From positions 1 to 64,000 of the forward strand of contig NZ_JAJFAT010000009.1 in the NCBI RefSeq assembly GCF_020711195.1: a DNA stretch of 64,000 bases, read 5' to 3'. Positions within the stretch are counted from its first letter, which is position 1; each line of letters begins with the position of its first letter. The DNA comes from Halanaerobium polyolivorans. Lineage in GTDB: Bacteria > Bacillota > Halanaerobiia > Halanaerobiales > Halanaerobiaceae. This document shows positions 24,309 to 33,373 of this stretch, piece after piece. The position numbers were made by a program, and so were the translations under genes. Under the pieces are notes generated by a model, which saw only the letters and a list, made by a program, of their open reading frames with translations, did not search any database and was not told the DNA's origin.

Positions 24309-26714
24309 TTAAATATTTTTTAGTCTTTTATTATAGTATTGCATTTTTCTGAAATTGACTATATCTTTGAAATGTCTGCTTAGTTCATAACTTAAAAATT
24401 TTTTTATTTCTCTGTGTAAAAGAAATTTCTTATTCACTTCATCATGAATAAAATATTTTCTTTTACTTAAATATTTAACAGGATTAATCCTTGCTTCCCT
24501 AATAAATCTTTTTTTATCCCACTGCTGCCAACCTTTATGTTTTTTATTGTTCAAGTCTTTTTGAAATCTTTTGTCATCTTTGTAAAAATTCATAAACGAC
24601 AGCCCTACCTTTTCCATCTTAGCTTCAGCTTTGAGCTCGCCATCCTCCAGTAGAGATAAAAGAACTGGAATCTTATACAATTTATTCATTCTTGTATTTT
24701 CTAATTCTAGCAAAAATTCTTCTACAATCGTGTTTAACCAACTTTTTTCTGTTTTATTTATTTCTCCAATTTCAGCCAAAAATCTTAGATATCCTTTTTC
24801 ATAATAGCTGCTATTTAAATAGTTTTTTATTTCGATATCACTACCATTATAGAGGTCAAGACGCATCGGTCTTCTATCCAAATAGTCTTTCAATCTGAAA
24901 TATTCATCTTTCATTCTTGTTTCCAAAGGATCATTTTCTTTCATCTTATCAAATAAATTGATAAGCCTTAAATCAAGGTTAACCTGACACAATTCTGGAT
25001 ATTCAAAATCCTCACTACTCTGATACCTTTTATTATCTATCTCCATGGGATTTTGCCCAGATAAAAGCAAAGGAAGATAATGAGCTCGTTTATAATTACC
25101 TATAAAATCAAGCACTTTTAAATATTCTTTGTTCGGATATTTTCTTAAACCTCTGCCAAGCTGTTGTAAGAATACTACATAAGATTCAGTTGGTCTTAAA
25201 AATAGTACTGTATCAAGACTCGGAATATCAACACCTTCATTGAAAATATCGACTGCAAAAATAATATCTATTTCATTTTTATCTAATTTAGCTACTGCTT
25301 TTTTTCTGTCCATGAAATTTGGGTCTTTTTCTGTTGAACTGTGTACACAAACTGCTTTTATTTGATTTTGCTTAAAATAATCTGCCATATATTTAGCATG
25401 CTTAATAGAAGCACAAAAGCCTAGAGTTCTATCTCCTGCATGTTTTCTATAATTTTCAAGTATTAAATCAGCTCTTTTATGGGTAGAAAGAGCTTTTTCC
25501 AATTCTTTGCTATTATATTTTCCATTCTGATAATCAATTTCTTCATAATTGACTTCCTGATCATAAATACCAAAATATTTAAAAGGAACCAAAAGATCAC
25601 GGTTTATAGCAGTTCTTAAATCTATATCAAAGATAAGATTATTATTACATAATTCAAAAATATCCTTATTATCCATCCTGTAAGGAGTAGCAGTTAAACC
25701 AAGCATAAAATCAGCCTCAAAATAATTCAAAATGCTTAAGTAACTATCTGCTGCTGCATGATGAAACTCATCGATGATAATATAATTGAACTCAGCTTGA
25801 GAGAAATATTCTTCTAAATATTGTTCTTTATGTAGGGTCTGAATACTTGCAAAAACAACCTCTCCATTTTTATTTTTATTTTTACCATCAAAAAAGCTTA
25901 TATTTTTCTGAGGATCTAAAGCTAAATATGTATCTGCAGCCTGTTGCAGTATTTCTTCTCTGTGGGCAACAAAAAGTACTTTATCATATTCAAGAGAATC
26001 AAAAGCTGCCAGATATGTTTTTCCTACTCCTGTAGCTGCAGCAACAACTCCTTCTGAAACTCCTTCTTTTCTGGCAAGATCTAGTTCATATAAAGCATCT
26101 ATTTGAGCTCCTCGAGGCTGTGGCTTTTCTTTATCTAATAATTGTTTTTTTGTTTTTTGAATATAATCTTTTTTGTCAATTTCTCTACTTATACTTGGTT
26201 TTTTCCAATCAGCTGCATATTTTTTAAGCACTTTATCACTAATGGGTATGGAATAATTATTATATAAATCTTTGAATTCAGTTAAAAAGTCATTAAAAGC
26301 TTTCTGATCTTTTTCTTCCTCCAGGCGATAATTCCATTCAATCCCAGCATGAAGAGCAGAAAAAGAGATATTTGAAGAACCAACAAAAAGAACTTTTTCA
26401 CTTTCATTTTCGAAAAAATATGCTTTGGGATGAAAAGATATTTCTTCATCATTAAAAAATCTAATCTCTGCCAGATCTCCAAGCTCGTTTTTCAAAAGAT
26501 AAATAGCAGAAGGTTCGGTGATATTTAAATACTTTGATGTCAGTATCTTAATATCTGCACCTTTAAATGCCTGTTTTTTTAGATCCCTGACAAGCAATTG
26601 AGCTCCTGATTCTCTCAGAAAAGAAACAATTATCTTAATTTCTTCTGCTTTTTTAAGCTCTTTGATTAAACTTTGATATAAATGAATGTCACGTCCTGTT
26701 ATAGCATTTATCAT
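24309..26714 (-). CDS. PLD-nuclease / superfamily 2 helicase fusion
   Basis: 801 residues. Residues 1-150 form a phospholipase-D-like nuclease domain with one HxK motif (SFHPKAYF, His95, Lys97; SSN near 113-115), which would work as a dimer. An SF2 helicase follows: Walker A ATGVGKT (227-233), DEFH box (315-318), LTATPYR, and motif VI QQLGRGLRKYPN near 510. The C-terminal 250 residues are helical and charged, of the kind found after the helicase in PLD-helicase proteins related to restriction subunits. Likely DNA-targeting; similar fusions often sit in defence islands. The gene lies 40 bp after a beta-barrel protein gene and just before the HIT gene. Confidence 0.85.
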   Translation of the reverse strand: MINAITGRDIHLYQSLIKELKKAEEIKIIVSFLRESGAQLLVRDLKKQAFKGADIKILTSKYLNITEPSAIYLLKNELGDLAEIRFFNDEEISFHPKAYFFENESEKVLFVGSSNISFSALHAGIEWNYRLEEEKDQKAFNDFLTEFKDLYNNYSIPISDKVLKKYAADWKKPSISREIDKKDYIQKTKKQLLDKEKPQPRGAQIDALYELDLARKEGVSEGVVAAATGVGKTYLAAFDSLEYDKVLFVAHREEILQQAADTYLALDPQKNISFFDGKNKNKNGEVVFASIQTLHKEQYLEEYFSQAEFNYIIIDEFHHAAADSYLSILNYFEADFMLGLTATPYRMDNKDIFELCNNNLIFDIDLRTAINRDLLVPFKYFGIYDQEVNYEEIDYQNGKYNSKELEKALSTHKRADLILENYRKHAGDRTLGFCASIKHAKYMADYFKQNQIKAVCVHSSTEKDPNFMDRKKAVAKLDKNEIDIIFAVDIFNEGVDIPSLDTVLFLRPTESYVVFLQQLGRGLRKYPNKEYLKVLDFIGNYKRAHYLPLLLSGQNPMEIDNKRYQSSEDFEYPELCQVNLDLRLINLFDKMKENDPLETRMKDEYFRLKDYLDRRPMRLDLYNGSDIEIKNYLNSSYYEKGYLRFLAEIGEINKTEKSWLNTIVEEFLLELENTRMNKLYKIPVLLSLLEDGELKAEAKMEKVGLSFMNFYKDDKRFQKDLNNKKHKGWQQWDKKRFIREARINPVKYLSKRKYFIHDEVNKKFLLHREIKKFLSYELSRHFKDIVNFRKMQYYNKRLKNI

Positions 26715-26754
26715 AATTTCACCCGCTAAATTAATTTATTTCTGCTCAACTCTT

Positions 26755-27291
26755 TTAAAAGCTTAAAGCAATGCTTGTGGTAATACCTCGCCGATTATTG
26801 TAACCTAAAGATAGATCCTGTCTCGGAGTAATAGCAAAGCTTATTTCAGCTCCATAGACCCAAAATTGTTCGCTTTCTGTAGCCCCTTTAAAAGTCATAG
26901 CACTTCCACTTTCAGGATCGGCAAGTACCTCTGTTTCTTCAATAATACTTCCGCCAAGATTGGCTCTTATACTGCTCCTAGCTGTCAACTGTCTTCCTAA
27001 AATGAAATAAAGTCCTGTTTCTGAAGATACATGGCTCCCTATAACTTGATAATTTGAAGGAAGATCATCTCTTTCTGGCTTATCATAATCAGAATCAGTG
27101 CTAATACTAAAAACACCAAAGCCCCTTATCAGACCAGAATCATCTCGATTGATTATCTGGACTCCAAAACTGTGGCTTTCATATTCTCCACCATAACCGT
27201 AGTTTAAATCAAATTTAAAACTGGAGTTCTGAGCAGCTGCTGACTGAGAAAAAATAAATAAAAAGATTAATAACAATAAAAACTTTTTCAA
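26755..27291 (-). CDS. Outer-membrane beta-barrel protein
   Basis: About 178 residues. A signal peptide (KKFLLLLIFLFIFSQSAAAQ, cleavage after AAA) is followed by alternating polar/hydrophobic strands rich in Gly, Ser and Tyr, and the chain ends in SIALSF, i.e. a terminal Phe as required by the BAM insertion machinery. This supports an outer membrane. The late segment ITPRQDLSLGYNNRRG has the look of small OmpW/OmpA-like eight-strand barrels. The TTG at 27291 is the likely start, because GGAGG is 8 nt upstream and overlaps the alternative GTG at 27300. Function unknown. Confidence 0.75.
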   Translation of the reverse strand: MKKFLLLLIFLFIFSQSAAAQNSSFKFDLNYGYGGEYESHSFGVQIINRDDSGLIRGFGVFSISTDSDYDKPERDDLPSNYQVIGSHVSSETGLYFILGRQLTARSSIRANLGGSIIEETEVLADPESGSAMTFKGATESEQFWVYGAEISFAITPRQDLSLGYNNRRGITTSIALSF

Positions 27292-27528
27292 GTTTTTCAC
27301 CTCCAGAAAATCTTATTCATCTTTATTTTATTACAATATTAATCATATCACAAGACTATGACACCTTATTGTCACGAACTAATGTATTTAATACAAAAAA
27401 GCCCTGAAAATCTGCAATTAACTTAGAGAAGGTAGGGGATGAGGTAGTAGAGAATTAATTAGCAGTCTGCCCCCCAAAAGTTAAAATTAGATCTTCAGGA
27501 CCAAAATTTATTGATTGATTAATTTTTA

Positions 27529-27921
27529 TCAAATGATAAAAGCATCAACCTCTATTTCTAAAAGTTGAGTTTTACGATTAAGCTCATCTATACCAACCAG
27601 GGTAAACAAAGGTTTAATTTCTTTAAAGAATTCAGAATAGGCTTTTATGTATTCAGAACTCCTTGCCATATCAACTGCATACATTTTTACTTTTGTCACA
27701 TCTTTTAATGCTGCTCCAGCTTTTTTTAGGTTTTTTTCAATTTTTTCTAAGATAAATTTAGTCTGGGCATATCCATCATCTACTCCAAAAACACTTCCAT
27801 CTGATTGCACAGAAGTTGTACCACCAACATGAACTAAAGGTCCTACTTTAACTACTCTACTGTAGCCAACTTTCTCTTCTAATGGTGCTCCTGAAGAAAA
27901 ATTTTCTCTTTTAAAATCCAT
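27529..27921 (-). CDS. Rid (YjgF/YER057c) family protein
   Basis: 130 residues, a trimeric Rid fold. RidA enzymes deaminate reactive enamines/imines formed by amino-acid and amine oxidation. The motif KMYAVDMARSSEYIKAYSEFF and the end LLEIEVDAFI are typical. The Arg of the RidA active site (usual PARTTVGV) is replaced: here the segment is KPLFTLVGI. It therefore belongs to another Rid subgroup with a different or weaker activity. It is the last gene of the amine operon, 26 bp after the DAO subunit, which fits handling of the imine product of that dehydrogenase. ATG has AAGGAGG. Confidence 0.9.
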   Translation of the reverse strand: MDFKRENFSSGAPLEEKVGYSRVVKVGPLVHVGGTTSVQSDGSVFGVDDGYAQTKFILEKIEKNLKKAGAALKDVTKVKMYAVDMARSSEYIKAYSEFFKEIKPLFTLVGIDELNRKTQLLEIEVDAFII

Positions 27922-27947
27922 TTTAATAACCTCCTTGATTTTTGCAG

Positions 27948-29069
27948 TTAAGATTTAGGATGAAAACGATCATATTTGAATGAAGACAAATTTAAAGCTG
28001 GATCTTCTTCTGCTGCCAAATCGGCAATCAATTCTCCAACAGCTGGTGCAATACCAAAACCATGTCCACTAAAACCACAGGCTAAATAAAAATTATCAAT
28101 TTCTTCTACTCTGCTTATAATTGGTAGGTGATCAGGAGTCTGATCAAGAAAACCAGACCAGGTTCTTATTACATTCAAATCTTTGAGCAGGGGAAAATAA
28201 TTTAAAATAGCCCTTGAAATAGAAGGAGCAGTTCTCTTTAAGGTCACCCTTCTTTTTTGATCAAATTGATAAGGCTCATTACCAGTCATTCCACCAAATA
28301 CAAATGAACCGTGTTCACTTTGATGACCATAAAAATCAGAGCCTGCAGTACCAATCATCTGATCAAACATCAGCTCTCTGGGTTCAGTTACTAAAACCTC
28401 TACTAATAATTTGCGCATTGGAATCTCAATCCCCAGTGAGTCTGCAATAAACTTAGATTCATAACCAGCAGCCAATATTACTTTTTGGCTGGAATAAGAG
28501 TCCGTTTTTGTTTTAACACCTGCTATCTTACCCTCTTTTATTAGGACTGAAGTTACTTCTTCACCTGTTATAAACTTAACTCCAAGCTCTAAAGCTTTTT
28601 TGTAATAGGCCAGGGTTGTTTTCATTGGATTGGCATGACCATCTGTAGGACAATAACTGGCATATTGAACCTCATCAGAGATATAAGGACAAATCTTTTT
28701 AATCTCATCTCTTTTGATTAGTTCCAGTTCTAGACCCTGAGCCTGGCCTTGAGCTACAATATCTGCCAGTATTTGGCGGTGGGCTTCTGTCTTGCCCAAA
28801 CGGAGATTACCTTCCTGGTGGTATTCTATATTTACCCCCAACTCTTTTTCAAGATTAGGCCAGATATTATTAACTGCATAAATAGCCAGGGGAAGTTCTT
28901 CTGCTTTCCGAGCTGATTGGCGAACTCCACCCCCATTACGGCTTGACCCTCCAATCCCAATCTCTTCTTTTTCTAAAACCAAAACATCTAAATTTTTTTT
29001 AGCCAGATTATATGCAGCAGCAGAACCGATAACACCTGCTCCCACAATAATTACATCATATTTTTTCAC
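27948..29069 (-). CDS. FAD-dependent amine/amino acid dehydrogenase, DAO-type catalytic subunit
   Basis: 373 residues. N-terminal FAD-binding GxGxxG in VIIVGAGVIGSAAAYNLAKK (about 5-24), then SSRNGGGVRQ, the region that in sarcosine oxidase beta, glycine oxidase and dye-linked proline dehydrogenase beta subunits lies over the flavin, and the C-terminal GFSGHGFGIAPAVGEL. It oxidises a secondary amine or amino acid. With the three redox genes just upstream it forms a four-part dehydrogenase like archaeal PDH1 or bacterial Hcn/Oox complexes. GTG start at 29069. Given the upstream N-alkylglutamate synthase genes, N-methylglutamate or a similar N-substituted glutamate is the inferred substrate. 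Confidence 0.9.
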   Translation of the reverse strand: MKKYDVIIVGAGVIGSAAAYNLAKKNLDVLVLEKEEIGIGGSSRNGGGVRQSARKAEELPLAIYAVNNIWPNLEKELGVNIEYHQEGNLRLGKTEAHRQILADIVAQGQAQGLELELIKRDEIKKICPYISDEVQYASYCPTDGHANPMKTTLAYYKKALELGVKFITGEEVTSVLIKEGKIAGVKTKTDSYSSQKVILAAGYESKFIADSLGIEIPMRKLLVEVLVTEPRELMFDQMIGTAGSDFYGHQSEHGSFVFGGMTGNEPYQFDQKRRVTLKRTAPSISRAILNYFPLLKDLNVIRTWSGFLDQTPDHLPIISRVEEIDNFYLACGFSGHGFGIAPAVGELIADLAAEEDPALNLSSFKYDRFHPKS

Positions 29070-29097
29070 TTTAATTACCTGCCTTTATAAATTACTT

Positions 29098-29430
29098 TTA
29101 ACCAAAATTATTAAGATCATCATTGGCATAAATCTGCATCTGAATAGGCCGCAAAGGTGCTCTAGGAGTAAGATTTTTTAGCTTATTAGGAGGCTTGTTT
29201 AATTCTTCTGCCATTATATTTTTTATAAGCTTTGTACAGGTTCTACCCTGACATAATCCCATTCCTGTTCTTAAATATTTTTTTAGCTCATCGATCGTCA
29301 GCATACCTTCATGAATAGCCTTTCTAATTTCTCCTTTAGTTACTTCTTCACAGCGGCAGATTATCATCTCATCATCTGATTTACTTAAAAAAGCTTCTTT
29401 ATTAAAACTACGTTCAATTTTTTTATCCAT
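29098..29430 (-). CDS. BFD-like [2Fe-2S] subunit of the amine dehydrogenase
   Basis: 110 residues. The segment MIICRCEEVTKGEIRKAI and GLCQGRTCTKLI carry the four Cys of a bacterioferritin-associated-ferredoxin-like [2Fe-2S] domain (CxC...CxxxxC). Such small proteins, or fused domains, pass electrons between the two flavoprotein subunits of Hcn/opine-oxidase-type and PDH1 enzymes. It lies 3 bp after the large flavoprotein gene and 28 bp before the DAO gene. Confidence 0.9.
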   Translation of the reverse strand: MDKKIERSFNKEAFLSKSDDEMIICRCEEVTKGEIRKAIHEGMLTIDELKKYLRTGMGLCQGRTCTKLIKNIMAEELNKPPNKLKNLTPRAPLRPIQMQIYANDDLNNFG

Positions 29431-29433
29431 ATC

Positions 29434-31020
29434 TTAAAAATCCCCCTCCTTAAAAAATCTAGCTTGATCTACTATAGCATCTTTAACTTTCATGGTTAAA
29501 ACAGCTGTTTTGTCATTTATTTTTGCCTGATTGACCTTGATTATTTCTGCCTCACCTACAACTTTACCCGCTCTATCTAAGGCTTTACCTCTGCTCCCTA
29601 ATTCAGGCAGAGGAAAAAATTCATAGGGAAAAGAGACAGAACTATAGTTATTGCTATAGTTATGATTAACTAAAAATAATGCCTGTCCCGGACATGCAGC
29701 AACACAAAGCTCACAAGCAGAGCACTCAAAATTTTCATCTAACTCAGGCAGGGTAACTATATCTCCTTCAACCTTAATACAATCTTTAGGACAGATATCC
29801 TGACAGGGATCACAGGGAATATTCTGGGTACACTCAATAATAGGTATAACTTCACTGCTTTTTTTATCAATAAAGCCGGGGAATTTTTTGAGTTCTTCGG
29901 CTTTCAAATAACCTTTTTTAAGCAGGGTTTTTGCTAAAGGATAACCTTCTCTGCTTTTTTGAGGATAATCCCAGCTGCCTTCTCCGATTCCAAACATACC
30001 CTGTCTCAGCTCTTCTAAAGAAGCCTTATAAGCTGAAAATCTTGCTTCAAATTCTGCTTGATCAAGATAAGAAAGCTCTTTAAGTATTGAGGCAGCAGCA
30101 ATTCTGCCTTCTACCATTGCTGCACTTGCTTCTTCTATTCCAGCCACATCACCGGCAGCATAGATTCCTTCCAGAGAAGTTTTAGAATATTGATCACAGA
30201 TAGGAATTAAATCTCCAGCTTCACTTTTCATTTGACAGCCTGCCATCTCCAGTAATTTTGACATCGGTGAAAGTCCTACAGCCAAACATACAGTATCAAC
30301 CTTAATTTCTTTTTCACTACCAGAAATAGGCTGCCAGTTTTCATCTACCTCAGTAATTATAGCTTTTTCTACCTCTGTTTCGCCTTTTAGCTCTTTGAGT
30401 GTATGGGAAGTATAAAAAGGCACACCTGTTCTAGCAAGCTTTGCAGCATGAACCCCATAACCACCAATCTTCTCGGAGGCATCGATTACTGCTTTAAGAT
30501 TAGATCCGGCCTGAATCAGCTGATAGCCAACCACAAGACCTACATTGCCAGAGCCAACCATCAAAACATCCTCACCAGGTTTAACTCCTTCGATGTTCAT
30601 CATGGTTTGGGCTGCACCAGCTCCGATAACACCTGGTAATGTCCAGCCAGGAAAAGGAATCATTTTTTCGGATGCTCCTGCAGCAACAATAATATTATAG
30701 GCAGAATAGTGTTCAATACTGTCAGCAATTTTGACTGAAACAGTTTTGCTGTCAAAAAGACCGATCACCGTCGAGTTTAATTTAACTTCTACTCCATAAT
30801 CCTCTGCTTTTTTAAGCAGATCTTCCCCTATTTTAAAACCTCTTTCTCGGGCTCGATGCTGTTTTGAACCAAAAAACTTATGAATTTGTTTGAAAAGCTG
30901 TCCACCTGGTTTTTGGTTTTCATCAAAAACTATGACCTCCATACCTTCAGCTGCTGCTTCTATGGCAGCTGATAATCCAGCTGGACCTGCCCCAATGATT
31001 ATTAGTTCATATCTTTTCAT
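29434..31020 (-). CDS. FAD/4Fe-4S NAD(P)H-type subunit of the amine dehydrogenase
   Basis: 528 residues. Residues 1-330 are a pyridine nucleotide-disulphide oxidoreductase-type flavoprotein (LIIIGAGPAGLSAAIEAA, and a second GxGxxG at VGSGNVGLVVG); the C-terminal 130 residues have a ferredoxin-like domain with CxxxIPCxxCxxxCPxxC and CSACELCVAACP, enough for two clusters. This is the alpha subunit type of PDH1 and the HcnB/OoxA family, with a ferredoxin domain added. It would carry electrons from the DAO flavin to ferredoxin or NAD. ATG 31020 begins MKRYELIIIGAG and overlaps the 2Fe-2S gene by 14 nt; the frame extends to 31065 without a better start. Confidence 0.9.
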   Translation of the reverse strand: MKRYELIIIGAGPAGLSAAIEAAAEGMEVIVFDENQKPGGQLFKQIHKFFGSKQHRARERGFKIGEDLLKKAEDYGVEVKLNSTVIGLFDSKTVSVKIADSIEHYSAYNIIVAAGASEKMIPFPGWTLPGVIGAGAAQTMMNIEGVKPGEDVLMVGSGNVGLVVGYQLIQAGSNLKAVIDASEKIGGYGVHAAKLARTGVPFYTSHTLKELKGETEVEKAIITEVDENWQPISGSEKEIKVDTVCLAVGLSPMSKLLEMAGCQMKSEAGDLIPICDQYSKTSLEGIYAAGDVAGIEEASAAMVEGRIAAASILKELSYLDQAEFEARFSAYKASLEELRQGMFGIGEGSWDYPQKSREGYPLAKTLLKKGYLKAEELKKFPGFIDKKSSEVIPIIECTQNIPCDPCQDICPKDCIKVEGDIVTLPELDENFECSACELCVAACPGQALFLVNHNYSNNYSSVSFPYEFFPLPELGSRGKALDRAGKVVGEAEIIKVNQAKINDKTAVLTMKVKDAIVDQARFFKEGDF

Positions 31021-31336
31021 TTTTATTAGCGCCTTTCCTGGATAATCCATATTGGGTTTCAACAATCATACCTGCTTGAAGTGGTTCAACACAGGTTCTG
31101 ACATTAGCTCTACCATCAACTATCATTACACAATCTGTACATCTCCCGATAGCACAGAAAACTCCTCTAGGTTCTGATTTTTTCCTAGTATAACGGTGAA
31201 TCATTACTCCATTTGCTTTTAGTGCTGCAGCTATGCTCTCTCCAGAATAGCCCTGCATTACTTGATCATCAAATCTAAATTCAACTAGCTCTTCTTTTTT
31301 AAAATCTTTTATAATTGGATGGTTTTTAATGCGCAC
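31007..31336 (-). CDS. Plant-type [2Fe-2S] subunit of the amine dehydrogenase
   Basis: 109 residues. FCAIGRCTDCVMIVDG...RTC holds four Cys in the plant-type pattern (CxxxxCxxC...C), as in HcnA and the sarcosine-oxidase-like small subunits. It would pass electrons within the dehydrogenase complex. GTG start at 31336 with AGGAG 9 nt upstream. Last base overlaps the next gene by 14 nt, which indicates coupled translation. Confidence 0.9.
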   Translation of the reverse strand: MRIKNHPIIKDFKKEELVEFRFDDQVMQGYSGESIAAALKANGVMIHRYTRKKSEPRGVFCAIGRCTDCVMIVDGRANVRTCVEPLQAGMIVETQYGLSRKGANKNEKI

Positions 31337-31364
31337 CTTAACTAACTCCTTTCAAATGCTTAAC

Positions 31365-32645
31365 TTAAAAATAACCAAAGCTCTCAGAAAAGACATAATC
31401 AGTCCCGATCAATGGGATTCCGGTCACTGCTGAAGCTTCAGTATTAATAGCCCTAAGGTCTTCTCTTTCTAAATTTTTTAGTTTTGTTTTTCCGGCTGCT
31501 TTTGCTAACAGAACCGCTTCATTAGTCATCCCTTTAATGAAATTTGCTACTTTTTGAGCTGCCTGATCTATATCCAAGTTTTCTCGCTGCTTTTTATCCT
31601 GGGTTCCAATTCCAAATCCACATCTGCCGAGATGACACTGCAGACAAACCCTGCAGCCCATAGCAACCATGGCAGCAGTACCAATAGCTACAGCATCAGC
31701 TCCCATTGCAATTGCTTTCGCCAGATCAGCCCCATCTTTTATCCCCCCAGAAATGATAATATCTACTTCTTCTTTTAAATTGGCTTCTTCTAAAGTTTTT
31801 ACCGCCTGAACTAAGGCTGGCATGGTAGGTATTCCAAGATGATCTGAAGCCATAACTGGAGCAGCACCAGTTCCACCCTGAGCACCATCTATAATTATTC
31901 CATCTACACCAACTTTGGCTGCTATTTTTACATCATCTTTAACCCTTCCAGCTGCTATTTTCATAAAGATTGGTACTTCATCATTGGTCAACTGACGAAT
32001 CTGATCCATTTTAACAACCATGTCATCTGCTCCCAGGGCATCTCCATGTCTGGGGTGGCTGTGCAGATCTATACCAACCGGGAGCTGCCTGAATTCTGCA
32101 ATTTCTTCGGTTATCTTTTCTCCCATCAAATGACCGGAAAGACCTGGTTTAGCTCCTATACCAACCAAAAACTCCAGCATATCTGCTGCATCAATATTAT
32201 CTTTGCTGAAACCAAAACGGCTTGGTAAAATCTGTATTGACTGTCGATATGAATTCTGCAGCTCTTCTTTTAAAAGTCCACCTTCTCCATTGCTGATTAC
32301 GGTTCCTGTTTTAGCAGTTGCCTTGGCCAAAGCGATCTTAGCTTCTTTGCTTAATGCCCCATAGGACATTCCTGAAATCATAATTGGGGTTTCAATAACC
32401 AGGGGTTTTTTTGCACTGCGGCTACCTAAAGTTGTTCTGGTATCACATTTTTCTCTATAAGTATCGATAGACATCCTGGTCAGCTGTGAAGGAAGAACAA
32501 CTATATCATCAAAATTAGGCATAGCTCTGGTTGATCCACAGCCTCTAATCCGATGTTTACCACTGCTCGCCTTATTGTCTATTGCAGAAAGTGTTTCTTT
32601 ATTCCAAATTCCCCTCTGTACATCTTTTGCTTTTTTTCTTTTCAT
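31365..32645 (-). CDS. Glutamate synthase FMN-domain protein (MgsC / GltB2-like)
   Basis: 426 residues, the stand-alone central-FMN domain of glutamate synthase. Visible are the FMN barrel segments GISGMSYGALSKEAKIALAKA-type (MISGMSYGALSKEAK), GGTGAAPVMASDHLGIP, GGIKDGADLAKAIAMGADAVAIGTAA and the 3Fe-4S cysteine cluster CLQCHLGRCGFGI. In methylotrophs this split form (MgsC) is the synthase subunit that makes N-methylglutamate from gamma-glutamylmethylamide and 2-oxoglutarate. It overlaps the GXGXG gene by 4 nt. The 3Fe-4S/FMN set implies a reductive amination using electrons from ferredoxin or NAD(P)H. Confidence 0.92.
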   Translation of the reverse strand: MKRKKAKDVQRGIWNKETLSAIDNKASSGKHRIRGCGSTRAMPNFDDIVVLPSQLTRMSIDTYREKCDTRTTLGSRSAKKPLVIETPIMISGMSYGALSKEAKIALAKATAKTGTVISNGEGGLLKEELQNSYRQSIQILPSRFGFSKDNIDAADMLEFLVGIGAKPGLSGHLMGEKITEEIAEFRQLPVGIDLHSHPRHGDALGADDMVVKMDQIRQLTNDEVPIFMKIAAGRVKDDVKIAAKVGVDGIIIDGAQGGTGAAPVMASDHLGIPTMPALVQAVKTLEEANLKEEVDIIISGGIKDGADLAKAIAMGADAVAIGTAAMVAMGCRVCLQCHLGRCGFGIGTQDKKQRENLDIDQAAQKVANFIKGMTNEAVLLAKAAGKTKLKNLEREDLRAINTEASAVTGIPLIGTDYVFSESFGYF

Positions 32646-33373
32646 AACAATTCCTCCAAAGATTTGCTGCTGTATTTTCTGGCCTCTTCTGCTTGTAGAT
32701 CAATTTCAAAAAGTTCATATTGATGTCTACCTGAGGTCAGCGGTCTTAAAGCTTGCAGTTTAGATGCTTCTTCGTTAATCCCATAATGGGAAAAAAGCTG
32801 ATTTATCTCTTTTATTTCTTCTTTATTTAAATCATCGATAAATACATTTCCACCTAGTTTAGCTTCTACAGCTTTATCCTTTAAATAGATTACACCTTTA
32901 TACATCGATTCTCCCACTTCTCTGCCGACTTCACCAAGCACTATTAGCCTGCCTCCTAATATCATCTGACCTGCCCACATTCCAGCTGATCCACAGACTA
33001 TTGTTGTACCACCTTTCATGCCATAACCTAGGCGGCTGCCGACATTTCCATGAACTACTATAGTGCCTCCACTCTGATATACTGCTAAATTACAGCCGGC
33101 ATTTTTTTTGATGGTTATTTCTCCAGCCATCATGTTATCTCCGGTATACCAGCCTGCATTAGCTTCAATAGTTAAATTAGCTCCATTGAGGAAGCCTCCC
33201 GCATAAAAACCAGTATTACCCTCGATAATAACTTCACCCATTTCTAAACCTATACCAATATTATGCAGTGAATGAGGGTTTTTTAGCTTAAGCTCTTTAT
33301 TTTTTTGTAATTTTTGCTTGAGAAGCTTATTAAGCTCTCTACTTTGCAGATTTGCTGCATCTAAATACTCCAT
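32642..33373 (-). CDS. GXGXG-domain protein (MgsB / GltB3-like)
   Basis: 243 residues of parallel beta-helix with GXGXG repeats (GNTGFYAGGFLNGANLT, NAGWYTGDNMMAG, GNVGSRLGYGMKGG, GSAGMWAGQMILGG), the C-terminal domain of glutamate synthase alpha subunit, here separate. It holds the synthase together structurally. Ending region HYGINEEASKLQALRPL is typical. It overlaps the amidotransferase gene by 13 nt and the FMN-domain gene by 4 nt, so the three are translated together. Confidence 0.92.
   Translation of the reverse strand: MEYLDAANLQSRELNKLLKQKLQKNKELKLKNPHSLHNIGIGLEMGEVIIEGNTGFYAGGFLNGANLTIEANAGWYTGDNMMAGEITIKKNAGCNLAVYQSGGTIVVHGNVGSRLGYGMKGGTTIVCGSAGMWAGQMILGGRLIVLGEVGREVGESMYKGVIYLKDKAVEAKLGGNVFIDDLNKEEIKEINQLFSHYGINEEASKLQALRPLTSGRHQYELFEIDLQAEEARKYSSKSLEELL

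Noticed and set aside
27380-27528. Minus-strand frame ending FGPEDLILTFGGQTAN
   Set aside because: Too short, no ribosome binding site, no family; probably chance or an unidentifiable remnant.
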